Source: Limnohabitans sp.
GTDB lineage: Bacteria > Pseudomonadota > Gammaproteobacteria > Burkholderiales > Burkholderiaceae_C
Assembly: GCA_021731425.1 (NCBI GenBank)
Contig: JAKFXJ010000154.1
Coordinates: 1 to 5,411, forward strand
Reading direction: 5' to 3'
DNA length: 5,411 nt
The translations under genes were made by a program, and so were the position numbers. Below the pieces are notes generated by a model. The model was not told the origin of the DNA, did no database searches, and saw only the letters and a list, made by a program, of their open reading frames with translations. Below are positions 1-5,411 of this stretch, in pieces; the first letter of the stretch is position 1; each line of letters begins with the position of its first letter.

Positions 1-263
1 CGGCACAAAGCAATTAGCGCTTGGTCGGTCACGATGCCCTCGACCTGCACCAGATAGGTCTTCTCCATCTTGAAGCGCGGATCGGCAATGCGGGCTTGCT
101 CTTTCCCATCGTCGGTTAGCAGCAACAAGCCTTCGCTGTCCGCGTCCAAGCGCCCGGCCACGTACACGCCGGGCAAGTCGATGTGGTCGATCAGCCCCGT
201 CCAGCGCCCCTCGGGGGTGAACTGGCTGAGTACGCCATAAGGCTTGTTGAAACGGATCAGCAT
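1..263 (-). CDS. rluE: RluE-like 23S rRNA pseudouridine synthase, N-terminal part (runs off window)
   Basis: This is the first 87 codons of an RsuA/RluE-family pseudouridine synthase, an enzyme that isomerises one uridine in rRNA; RluE acts on U2457 of 23S rRNA. The protein opens with FNKPYGVLSQFT (residues 5-16), the family's N-terminal catalytic-domain motif. It carries GRLDADSEGLL at 37-47, in which Asp40 is the expected catalytic aspartate. KTYLVQVEG follows further on. As remembered, the E. coli RluE sequence matches closely over this stretch, better than RsuA or RluB, so RluE is the preferred call. There is no S4 domain before the catalytic motif, which also fits RluE. The ATG at 261-263 is the only plausible start near the motif, though no good Shine-Dalgarno precedes it. 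The gene diverges from the SRAP gene across 89 bp. Its C-terminal half lies outside the window. Confidence 0.85.
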   Translation of the reverse strand, partial: MLIRFNKPYGVLSQFTPEGRWTGLIDHIDLPGVYVAGRLDADSEGLLLLTDDGKEQARIADPRFKMEKTYLVQVEGIVTDQALIALC

Positions 264-352
264 GGAAAAGCAGGTCTGGTCATCGAGCGCTGAGCGTATC
301 AGGTCGCAGGGGCGCTTCGGGGCCGCGCCGCCCGTGGGTTAGCATCGACTGC

Positions 353-1255
353 ATGAGCACCCAATATGAATGCCTGAAAAGCCCAGACCTGTACGCCGAG
401 GCCTTTGGCATCGCCCCGCCCGCAGCCTTGCTGGGCAAAGAAGTCTGGCCGCGCCAGCCGGGTTTTTTCATCCGCAAAGCGTTGGTGGCGGCAGAGGCCG
501 CTTTGACTGCAGCAACCGAGTTGGATGCAGACGCTGAAGCCGTCACGGCACCCGCTCAGGCCCCCGCCAGCCCGCTGGTGATGGAACTGGCCCAAGGCCA
601 ATTTGGTTTGGTGCCCACCTGGGTCAAGTCGGCGTCCGACGCCAAACTGCGCTCCACCAAATTGGCCGTGACCCGTTTTGAGACCATGAGCACCGCTACG
701 GCCACACGCGAAACCTGGCTCAAAGGTCAGCGCTGCATCATCCCCATGCAGGCGTTTTTCGAAGACGACTGGCGCAGCCGCAAAGCCGTGCCCACCCGCA
801 TCGCCCGCGTGGACGGCCAGCCCATGGGCGTGGCCGGTTTGTGGGAGCGCTGGACACAAGGCGACGAAGAGATCGTCAGCTTCACCTTGCTCACCGTCAA
901 CGCCAACAGCCACGCGCTCATGAACCGCTACGGCCAAAACGGCAACGAAAAACGCATGCCCGCCATCCTGAACGAAGGCGCCTACGGCGCGTGGCTCAAC
1001 GCCCCCCTCAACAAAGCCCGCGAGTTCATGCGGGCCTACCCGGCCAACTTGCTGCTGGCCAATCCGGTTCAAAAAAATAAACGGTCTTCAGCCCAAACGG
1101 CTGCGGTGCCGAGCGATCTGCAAACGCACTTGTGCGGGCGCGGTGCCGCCCAAGGTGTTGCGGGCGTTCAGCGAGCCTTGCAGGCTGAGCGGGTCAAACA
1201 CATCGGCCTCGATACGGCTGTCGAACTTTTGCAGGGTTTCCAGCGGCAGTTCTGA
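353..1255 (+). CDS. SRAP-domain (YedK/HMCES-like) protein with degenerate active site and probable frameshifted C-terminus
   Basis: SRAP proteins shield abasic sites in single-stranded DNA by linking to them through Cys2. Family landmarks are FGLVPTW (84-90), RCIIP (127-131), FFEDDWRS (135-142, with Glu137 at the catalytic glutamate), GVAGLW (159-164), LLTVNA (179-184) and KRMPAIL (200-206). Key residues are missing. The protein begins MSTQYEC, so residue 2 is Ser, not Cys. The usual NARxET motif reads VTRFET (106-111), so the DNA-contacting Asn is Val. No His is visible between 188 and 203, near where the family's active-site His lies. An Ala-rich insert occupies about 43-75. The homologous part ends near residue 240, and the last ~58 residues are antisense to the end of argH. 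This suggests a lost stop at the A7 run (1071-1077). No Shine-Dalgarno precedes the ATG. The family call is firm; activity is doubtful. It may be an inactive paralogue or a decaying gene. Confidence 0.82.
   Translation: MSTQYECLKSPDLYAEAFGIAPPAALLGKEVWPRQPGFFIRKALVAAEAALTAATELDADAEAVTAPAQAPASPLVMELAQGQFGLVPTWVKSASDAKLRSTKLAVTRFETMSTATATRETWLKGQRCIIPMQAFFEDDWRSRKAVPTRIARVDGQPMGVAGLWERWTQGDEEIVSFTLLTVNANSHALMNRYGQNGNEKRMPAILNEGAYGAWLNAPLNKAREFMRAYPANLLLANPVQKNKRSSAQTAAVPSDLQTHLCGRGAAQGVAGVQRALQAERVKHIGLDTAVELLQGFQRQF
1071..1080 (+). other. A7 homopolymer followed by out-of-frame TAA at the expected end of the SRAP gene
   Basis: Seven A residues (1071-1077) are followed directly by TAA (1078-1080), but the TAA is out of the SRAP frame. 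One extra A, or a -1 shift on the A run, would end the protein as ...PVQKK at about 242 residues, the expected family length. As written, the frame runs on to 1255. This fits a one-base deletion, polymerase or ribosome slippage, or a sequencing error. The sequence alone cannot choose among these. Confidence 0.6.
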
Positions 1256-2536
1256 CAAGTCCACACCCAGCCCCTGGGCAGTTTTGACCGCATGGGCCAC
1301 CACCTCGTGGGCGTCGCGGAAGGGCAGGCCTTTTTTCACCAAGTAGTCGGCCAAGTCGGTGGCGGTGGCGTAGCCTTTTTTAACGGCCGCTTCCATCGCT
1401 GCGGCGTTGACGGTGATGCCGCCTTCTTTTTGGCCGGTGGCGGGGTTGACCTGACCGCCGACCATTTCGCTGAAGATGCGCAGGGTGTCTTTGAGCGTGT
1501 CCACCGTGTCGAACAGCGGCTCTTTGTCTTCTTGGTTGTCTTTGTTGTAGGCCAGGGGCTGGCCCTTCATCAGGGTGATCAGGCCCATCAGGTGGCCGAC
1601 CACGCGGCCGGTCTTGCCGCGTGCCAGCTCGGGCACGTCGGGGTTTTTCTTCTGCGGCATGATGCTCGAGCCGGTGGTGAAGCGGTCGGCAATGCGCACA
1701 AAGCCGAAGTTTTGGCTCATCCACAAGATCAACTCTTCACTGAAGCGGCTGATGTGCACCATGCACAGGCTGGCGGCGGCGGTGAATTCGATGGCAAAGT
1801 CGCGGTCGCTCACGCCGTCCAAGCTGTTTTGGCAAACCTGTGGGTTGCCGTGTTCATCGACCATGTCCAGGGTGCGGGCCACGCGTTCGCGGTCCAGCGG
1901 GTAGGTGGTGCCGGCCAAAGCGGCGCTGCCCAGCGGCAGGCGGTTGGTGCGGCGGCGCACGTCGACCATGCGTTCGGCATCCCGGCTGAACATTTCCACA
2001 TAGGCCAGCAGGTGGTGCGCAAAGCTCACGGGCTGGGCCACTTGCAGATGGGTGAAGCCAGGCAGGATCACTTCGACGTTTTGCTCGGCCACATCGACCA
2101 GTGACTTTTGCAGGTCGACCAGCAAGTCGATGATCAGGTCCATCTCGCCACGCAGCCACAGGCGGACGTCGGTGGCCACTTGGTCGTTGCGGCTGCGGCC
2201 GGTGTGCAGGCGCTTGCCCGCGTCGCCCACCAGCTGGGTCAGGCGCGCTTCGATGTTCAGGTGCACGTCTTCCAAGTCCAGCTTCCACTCAAATGCGCCG
2301 GACTCGATTTCTTGCGTGATTTGCGCCATGCCGCGCTGGATGTCGGCCAGGTCGCTCGCGCCAATGATGTTTTGTGCGGCCAGCATGTCGGCGTGGGCCA
2401 GCGAGCCCTGGATGTCGGCTTGCCACAGGCGCTTGTCAAAGAACACGCTGGCGGTGTAGCGCTTGACCAACTCGCTCATGGGTTCAGAAAAGAGCGCGGA
2501 CCAGGCTTGGGATTTTTTGTCGAGTTGGTTTGTCAT
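1088..2536 (-). CDS. argH: Argininosuccinate lyase
   Basis: ArgH splits argininosuccinate into arginine and fumarate, the last step of arginine biosynthesis, and works as a cytosolic homotetramer. The 482-residue protein is full length for the bacterial family. It shows the conserved blocks of the fumarase/aspartase superfamily in order: HTGRSRNDQ (111-119), [10 protein letters not shown] (160-169, with the conserved His163), and the signature [11 protein letters not shown] (289-299) with the mobile-loop serine(s) at 290-291. [10 protein letters not shown] (330-339) and the C-terminal [21 protein letters not shown] region follow. No key residue is missing. The ATG at 2534-2536 gives the usual N-terminus ([16 protein letters not shown]), with a weak AGG a few bases upstream. 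The gene converges on the SRAP gene, whose read-through frame overlaps its last 168 bp. It lies 64 bp downstream of the broken relE on the same strand. Confidence 0.97.
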   Translation of the reverse strand: MTNQLDKKSQAWSALFSEPMSELVKRYTASVFFDKRLWQADIQGSLAHADMLAAQNIIGASDLADIQRGMAQITQEIESGAFEWKLDLEDVHLNIEARLTQLVGDAGKRLHTGRSRNDQVATDVRLWLRGEMDLIIDLLVDLQKSLVDVAEQNVEVILPGFTHLQVAQPVSFAHHLLAYVEMFSRDAERMVDVRRRTNRLPLGSAALAGTTYPLDRERVARTLDMVDEHGNPQVCQNSLDGVSDRDFAIEFTAAASLCMVHISRFSEELILWMSQNFGFVRIADRFTTGSSIMPQKKNPDVPELARGKTGRVVGHLMGLITLMKGQPLAYNKDNQEDKEPLFDTVDTLKDTLRIFSEMVGGQVNPATGQKEGGITVNAAAMEAAVKKGYATATDLADYLVKKGLPFRDAHEVVAHAVKTAQGLGVDLSELPLETLQKFDSRIEADVFDPLSLQGSLNARNTLGGTAPAQVRLQIARHRSRLG

Positions 2537-2545
2537 AAGCCTGCT

Positions 2546-2551
2546 ATTTTA
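2546..2551 (-). promoter_or_regulatory. Possible -10 element for argH
   Basis: The 64-bp gap before argH contains TAAAAT on the minus strand, AT-rich against a GC-rich surround. It could be a -10 box, but no good -35 lies 16-18 bp upstream. Transcription from it would start only a few bases before the ATG. argH could instead be read from the toxin-antitoxin promoter. This is a weak call. Confidence 0.2.
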
Positions 2552-2600
2552 TCGGGGCAGGGCAGGGCATGGACCGCTCCCTTGGCGAGACCATGCTGGG

Positions 2601-2882
2601 TCAGTGCAGTTGCGCAGCGCGGTAGACCGCATTGCGGTCACGTTTGCCCACAGCGATCACGATCACCAATACCTGCTGGTCGCGCACCTCATACACCAGG
2701 CGGTAACCCACACTGCGCAGCTTGATTTTGTAGCGGTCAGGGTGGCCGCTGAGTTTGGCCGATGCCACTCGCGGCGCGTCCAGCCGTTCGGTCAACTTCT
2801 TTTTTAACTGGCTGCAGACGGTGCCGTCCAGCTTGCGCTATTCGGCCAAGGCCTCTTCAAGGAACGCCAGCTCAAAGCTCAT
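2601..2882 (-). pseudogene. relE: RelE-family toxin gene broken by an in-frame amber codon at Trp15
   Basis: RelE is a ribosome-dependent mRNA endonuclease that cuts codons in the A site. Reading from the ATG at 2880-2882 gives a 93-residue RelE-like frame (E. coli RelE has 95) that begins MSFELAFLEEALAE. It then meets TAG at 2838-2840 and continues RKLDGTVCSQLKKKL and onward to TGA at 2601. RelE has Trp at position 15 in the context EWRKL, so the lesion is a TGG-to-TAG change. Without gaps the numbering matches E. coli RelE: Lys52, Lys54, Arg61, Arg81 and Tyr87, the known catalytic residues, are all kept (KIKLR, GYRLVY, GKRDRNAVY). Only one codon is damaged, so inactivation is recent or a sequence error. 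A TTG at codon 30 (2793-2795) could restart a 64-residue fragment, but it would lack the N-terminal helices. The gene overlaps the antitoxin gene by 11 nt. Confidence 0.88.
2838..2840 (-). other. In-frame TAG stop replacing the conserved Trp15 codon of RelE
   Basis: The plus strand reads CTA here, so the minus-strand codon is TAG. One transition (TGG to TAG) explains it. The frame is otherwise open from 2882 to 2604. Confidence 0.9.
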
Positions 2883-3120
2883 CGATCGAAACCGGAATGA
2901 CTTTTTGGCCTCGGCGGGTGTCGGCGATCTGATTGAGCTCGATGTCTTCGAGCTGCGCCATCATGGTTTCAAACCATGCGGCAGGCACGCAATAAAAAGC
3001 GGGCTCATTGCGGTTGAGGATGGCCACCGGAAACCCATCGCCTGCAGCCACGGTGCCCATGGGGTTGCGCTTGAGCTCAGAAATGCTGGCCGCTGTTTCA
3101 GACAGAATTTGATGAGTCAT
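2872..3120 (-). CDS. Phd/YefM-family antitoxin (RelE partner)
   Basis: This is an 82-residue type II antitoxin that would bind and neutralise the RelE toxin and repress its own promoter. The N-terminal part has the Phd/YefM pattern: SISELKRNP (12-20), GFPVAILNRNEPAFYCVP (29-46), then a helix around AAWFETMMAQLED (47-59). The charged C-terminal tail ends PVSIDEL, like the toxin-binding tail of RelB antitoxins (VTLDEL in E. coli RelB). This fits a RelE partner. The ATG at 3118-3120 gives a normal family length. No clear Shine-Dalgarno is seen on this strand. Its last codons overlap the toxin start in the shared 11-nt stretch ATGAGCTTTGA (2872-2882), an arrangement that usually couples translation. 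The frame is intact although the toxin is broken, which leaves it as an orphan antitoxin unless the amber codon is suppressed. Confidence 0.88.
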   Translation of the reverse strand: MTHQILSETAASISELKRNPMGTVAAGDGFPVAILNRNEPAFYCVPAAWFETMMAQLEDIELNQIADTRRGQKVIPVSIDEL

Positions 3121-3150
3121 AGGCTTTTGGAGGTGCTTTTAAAGGTGGCA

Positions 3151-3167
3151 ATATTAGCGCTTTAATA
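3151..3167 (-). promoter_or_regulatory. Candidate toxin-antitoxin promoter -10 with overlapping operator palindrome
   Basis: Thirty-one bases upstream of the antitoxin ATG, the minus strand reads TAATAT (3151-3156), a near-consensus -10. An inverted repeat TATTA-N6-TAATA (3152-3167) overlaps it. Antitoxins of this class usually repress their own operon from such a site. No convincing -35 is seen, so the call rests on position, AT-richness and symmetry. Confidence 0.35.
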
Positions 3168-3225
3168 CCAATCAGGAAATTTTGATTTCACCCAAAGCTT
3201 GGGCCCAGTTGCTCTCAGCCATTCC

Positions 3226-4470
3226 TCAGCCCAGCAAGGCGAGTGCCAAGGCGTGGTAAGCGGGCAGGGTGTGCGGGTCGTTGGCGATGTTGGCCGCCAC
3301 GGGGTGCGAGGCGTAGCGGGCGATCACCATCTCGGCTTTGGGGTCGATGTAAATGTTTTGCCCGTGCACGCCCCGCGCCATGATGGCGCCGTGTGCGTTG
3401 TGCGACACCCACCACATGTTGCGGTAGCTCCAGCCTGCCAGCGTGGCCGGGCCGTTGGCCGCAAAACGGGCCGGGTCGGCGCCCGCAAAAGTGTCGGCCA
3501 CCGCCGCTGCGGGCAAGACCTGGGTCTGGCCCACGCGGCCATGGTTGCGCACCAGTTCGCCAAACCGGGCCAGGTCGCGCAGGCCTGTGTTGAGGCCCCC
3601 GCTCGCAAAGGCGGTGCCGTTCGGGTCCACGGTGTAATACGCGTCCAGCTCGGCGCCCATGGGCTGCCAGATGCGCTCGGACAGCATTTGCTCTGTGTTT
3701 TGGCCACTCACGCGGCGCACGATCCAGCCCAGCACATCGGTGTTGGCCGTGCGGTAGGTGAACCGGTCACCATGCTCGCCCAGCTTGCGCACGGTTTTTA
3801 AATAGTCGTAAAAGTTGCCCGGGCCGCTGTAGCCGGGCGGGCGGGGCATCACGCCGCCAGCGCACATGTGCTTCCAGATCTCGGCCTGCGGGTCGGCGTA
3901 GTTTTCGGTGTAATCAATGGCCGTGGTCATGTCCATGACCTGCCGCACCGTGGCATCGCCAAAGCCGCTGCCCGCCAACTCGGGCACGTAATGGTCCACG
4001 CGCTGCGTTTCGTCGAGCGCCCCCTCGGCCACCAGACACGCGGCCAGCAAACCCATGAACGACTTGGACACCGACATGGCAATGTGCTCACGCCCGGGCG
4101 TCATCACCCCACCAAAGTGCTCCAAAAGCACCTGCCCCTTGTGCATGACCAAGAGCGCATCGGTGTAAGTGGCCTCCATCATGTCGGCCCAATTGCAAAC
4201 ACCTTTGCCGCCCATGGGGGTGTAGCCGACGCTCGGCAGGGCGCCTTGGGCCATTGGCAAAGGCGTGGCGGCCTTCAAGCCTTTGGCAACCGTGACGGTG
4301 GGCACCAATTGCCGGTAATGCGCAAAGCTCCAACGCAGCTGCGGAAAGCGGTAGCCGCTGCCATCATCAAACCGAATGATCTTGTCGGCTGCGGGCGGCG
4401 AGCCCTGCATCCAACCCAACGCAAAGGGGTCGCAGTCTTTGGCGGCGGGCAAAGGGGTCTGGTGGTTCAT
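3226..4470 (-). CDS. Serine hydrolase of the class C beta-lactamase fold (NylB-like)
   Basis: This 414-residue protein belongs to the beta-lactamase-related serine hydrolases, which include class C beta-lactamases, esterases and 6-aminohexanoate-dimer hydrolase (NylB). The SxxK motif is SVSK at 133-136, with Ser133 as nucleophile and Lys136 as base. The tyrosine motif is YRTAN at 239-243 and is followed by TDVLGWIV, as in NylB-type enzymes. The Ser-to-Tyr spacing of 106 is close to NylB's. The third motif is HGQN at 369-372, followed by IYIDPKAEMVIARYASHP, typical of this subgroup. No signal peptide is visible, so it is probably cytosolic, unlike true AmpC enzymes. The ATG at 4468-4470 has a good AAGGAA ribosome site (4475-4480). 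It stands 105 bp upstream of the antitoxin and 96 bp downstream of the DUF218 gene. The substrate cannot be read from the sequence; amide or ester hydrolysis is likely, and antibiotic resistance is not implied. Confidence 0.88.
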   Translation of the reverse strand: MNHQTPLPAAKDCDPFALGWMQGSPPAADKIIRFDDGSGYRFPQLRWSFAHYRQLVPTVTVAKGLKAATPLPMAQGALPSVGYTPMGGKGVCNWADMMEATYTDALLVMHKGQVLLEHFGGVMTPGREHIAMSVSKSFMGLLAACLVAEGALDETQRVDHYVPELAGSGFGDATVRQVMDMTTAIDYTENYADPQAEIWKHMCAGGVMPRPPGYSGPGNFYDYLKTVRKLGEHGDRFTYRTANTDVLGWIVRRVSGQNTEQMLSERIWQPMGAELDAYYTVDPNGTAFASGGLNTGLRDLARFGELVRNHGRVGQTQVLPAAAVADTFAGADPARFAANGPATLAGWSYRNMWWVSHNAHGAIMARGVHGQNIYIDPKAEMVIARYASHPVAANIANDPHTLPAYHALALALLG

Positions 4471-4525
4471 GGCGTTCCTTGGTGTCTTGTAGGGCGGGCT
4501 TATGTGGTCATGATTTTGCGATGAG

Positions 4526-4545
4526 TGACAAGGTCCGGCCTGTCA
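4526..4545. other. Hairpin between the DUF218 gene and the serine hydrolase gene
   Basis: TGACAAGG and CCTGTCA are inverted around a 5-nt TCCGG loop, with one bulged A (4531). The hairpin begins 21 bases after the stop of the DUF218 gene on the minus strand. No T-run follows it in that direction, so it is not a standard intrinsic terminator. It could be a weak transcript end or part of the hydrolase leader. Confidence 0.35.
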
Positions 4546-4566
4546 TCTAGGCGCAGCTTTTTGTTA

Positions 4567-5259
4567 TCAACGCGTCAATCCATACACCGCCAAGCCCAGC
4601 CACTCGTGCAGCGCTGTTTGCCACAGCATCAAACTGCGTGCCAACGCATAGTCAGGCCAGGCCGTGGTTTCGCCGGTTCTGAAGTCGACCGGGTAGGGTC
4701 TGACGCGGCAGCCCACCGACTCGAACTCGGCCATCGCGCGGGGCATGTGCCAGGCCGAAGTCACCAACAACCAAGGCTCCTGGCAGCGTGGCCCCAGCAA
4801 AGCCGCCACTTGCCGGGCATTTTCTCGGGTCGTGCGCGAGCCCGCTTCCAGCGTCACACGGGCCAAGTCCACGCCTTGCTCTTGGTAAAACGCCCGCGCC
4901 AACTCCGACTCCGTCACGCCCGTGGCCCGCAAGCGCACCTCGCCACCTGAAAACACCAAAGTCAGATGCGGATGCTGCCGCAGCAAACCCACAGGCACCG
5001 TCATCCGCTCGGCCGCCTCGCCCAAAGGCACCTGCCCGTGCACCTGATAACTGCGCGGGTGCTGCGTGGCACCCCCCAACACCAGCAGCCCCACATGCCG
5101 GTCCAGCATCGCCGCTGCTGGCACCGGGTAGCGGTTTTCCAGCGGGCGCAGCAATGCCTGGGGCAGCGCCTCAAAACCGAGCAGGCCCAACACCACCAGC
5201 CCCAGCCAAAGCATGCCCAAGGCCGCACGCCGCCAGCGGCCCAGCGCCAGCAACGCCAC
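4567..5259 (-). CDS. YdcF/SanA/ElyC-family (DUF218) membrane-anchored protein, 5' end probably cut by an IS
   Basis: DUF218 proteins (E. coli YdcF, SanA, ElyC) are inner-membrane-anchored and tied to envelope integrity; ElyC affects peptidoglycan and lipid-carrier metabolism. From a GTG at 5257-5259, 230 residues are read. A hydrophobic stretch at about 12-30 is the second membrane segment. The DUF218 domain then shows LLVLGGA (58-64), VFSGGE (102-107), ESE (117-119), SRTTRENA (141-148) and VTSAWHMPRA (167-176), and it ends HEWLGLAVYGL. The coding frame stays open upstream of the GTG, giving QYVFRGQGQFW and then LALWWG, which reads as a first membrane helix. It reaches a stop only at 5323-5325, inside apparent IS sequence, with no ATG. 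The true start therefore seems lost near 5305-5315, and GTG 5259 falls inside a helix. The remaining gene is probably non-functional or expressed poorly. Family call firm, exact start unknown. Confidence 0.82.
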   Translation of the reverse strand: MALLALGRWRRAALGMLWLGLVVLGLLGFEALPQALLRPLENRYPVPAAAMLDRHVGLLVLGGATQHPRSYQVHGQVPLGEAAERMTVPVGLLRQHPHLTLVFSGGEVRLRATGVTESELARAFYQEQGVDLARVTLEAGSRTTRENARQVAALLGPRCQEPWLLVTSAWHMPRAMAEFESVGCRVRPYPVDFRTGETTAWPDYALARSLMLWQTALHEWLGLAVYGLTR

Positions 5260-5304
5260 CCCCCACCACAGCGCCAGCCAAAACTGACCTTGCCCCCGAA
5301 AAAC

Positions 5305-5411
5305 GTACTGCTTAGCTGATGGTTAAAAATCAGTTCAAGGAGAACGAGATGAGTGAAACGAGGAAACGGGCCAAGTACACGCTGGAATTCAAGATGGAGG
5401 CGGTCAGGCTG
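5305..5411 (+). mobile_element. Left end of an IS3-family-like insertion sequence (runs off window)
   Basis: Around 5304-5316 the sequence changes from GC-rich coding DNA to a more AT-rich 40-bp leader, followed by a transposase-type orfA. A short leader of this kind before orfA is usual for IS3-family elements. The exact terminus is uncertain because the right end, its inverted repeat and the target-site duplication are outside the window. The IS seems to have inserted into the 5' part of the DUF218 gene, with its own transposase pointing away from it. Confidence 0.65.
5349..5411 (+). CDS. IS3-family transposase orfA, first 21 codons (runs off window)
   Basis: The frame starts at ATG 5349-5351 behind a strong AAGGAG (5337-5342) at 6-nt spacing, which fixes the start. 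The protein reads MSETRKRAKYTLEFK followed by MEAVRL. The pattern of basic residues, Y-x-x-EFK and AVRL is the start of the helix-turn-helix of IS3-type OrfA (Transposase_8/InsE-like, PF01527). OrfA binds the IS ends, and a -1 frameshift with orfB normally makes the full transposase; that part is not in view. The subgroup cannot be settled from 21 residues. Confidence 0.78.
   Translation, partial: MSETRKRAKYTLEFKMEAVRL

Noticed and set aside
264..352. LexA box or other SOS operator before the SRAP gene
   Set aside because: No CTG-N10-CAG pattern is present, and the 89-bp divergent gap shows no clear promoter.
299..1072. 257-codon open frame on the minus strand opposite the SRAP gene
   Set aside because: It is antisense to a frame with clear SRAP motifs, has a low-complexity Gly/His/Ala composition and shows no recognisable domain.
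1292..2104. 270-codon open frame on the plus strand inside argH
   Set aside because: It is a mirror frame of a well-conserved argH, rich in Gly, His, Val and Ala. High GC content opens such frames by chance.
2108..2725. 205-codon plus-strand frame spanning the argH 5' end and the gap beyond
   Set aside because: It runs antisense across two genes, with no motif and no plausible ribosome site.
3129..3135. GGAGGTG, a strong Shine-Dalgarno-like string on the plus strand
   Set aside because: No start codon with a plausible gene follows it on that strand, and the antitoxin is on the opposite strand.
3191..3203. CCCAA/TTGGG short palindrome after the hydrolase gene, considered as a terminator
   Set aside because: The stem is only 5 bp with a 3-nt loop and no T-run follows in either direction.
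3868..4524. 218-codon plus-strand frame opposite the serine hydrolase
   Set aside because: It is antisense to a gene with all three catalytic motifs; the product is a compositional shadow.
4788..5315. 175-codon Pro/Ala-rich plus-strand frame opposite the DUF218 gene
   Set aside because: Its composition is typical of antisense GC-rich DNA, and the opposite strand has firm DUF218 motifs.

Overview
The window looks like chromosomal DNA from a GC-rich betaproteobacterium, probably Burkholderiales/Comamonadaceae. This is inferred from the high G+C third positions and from the character of ArgH and the SRAP-domain protein. No taxonomic search was possible. There is no tRNA, rRNA or CRISPR array.

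Layout, left to right. (1) 1-263, minus strand: the first 87 codons of an RluE-like 23S rRNA pseudouridine synthase, running off the left edge. (2) 353-1255, plus strand: an SRAP (YedK/HMCES-type) protein. It lacks several of the family's active-site residues and reads through its expected end into sequence antisense to argH. (3) 1088-2536, minus: intact argH (argininosuccinate lyase, last step of arginine synthesis), convergent with the SRAP gene. (4) 2601-3120, minus: a type II toxin-antitoxin pair. The Phd/YefM-like antitoxin is intact and overlaps by 11 nt a RelE toxin gene that is otherwise complete but carries an amber codon exactly where RelE has Trp15. (5) 3226-4470, minus: an intact class C beta-lactamase-fold serine hydrolase, resembling 6-aminohexanoate-dimer hydrolase (NylB). 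(6) 4567 to about 5311, minus: a YdcF/SanA/ElyC (DUF218) membrane-anchored protein whose 5' end seems cut off. (7) About 5305-5411, plus: the left end of an IS3-family-like insertion sequence with the first 21 codons of its transposase orfA.

The genes do not form one pathway. It is a mixed housekeeping and accessory stretch in which most genes point leftwards and only the SRAP gene and the IS point right. The common thread is gene damage: an SRAP gene with a lost reading-frame end and altered catalytic residues, a toxin with a single nonsense codon, and an envelope gene beheaded by an IS, set beside intact argH and hydrolase genes. The clearest second-look items are the RelE W15amber allele with all ribonuclease residues preserved, and the degenerate SRAP protein with an A7 tract at its expected stop. 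I did not find a convincing new multi-gene system.
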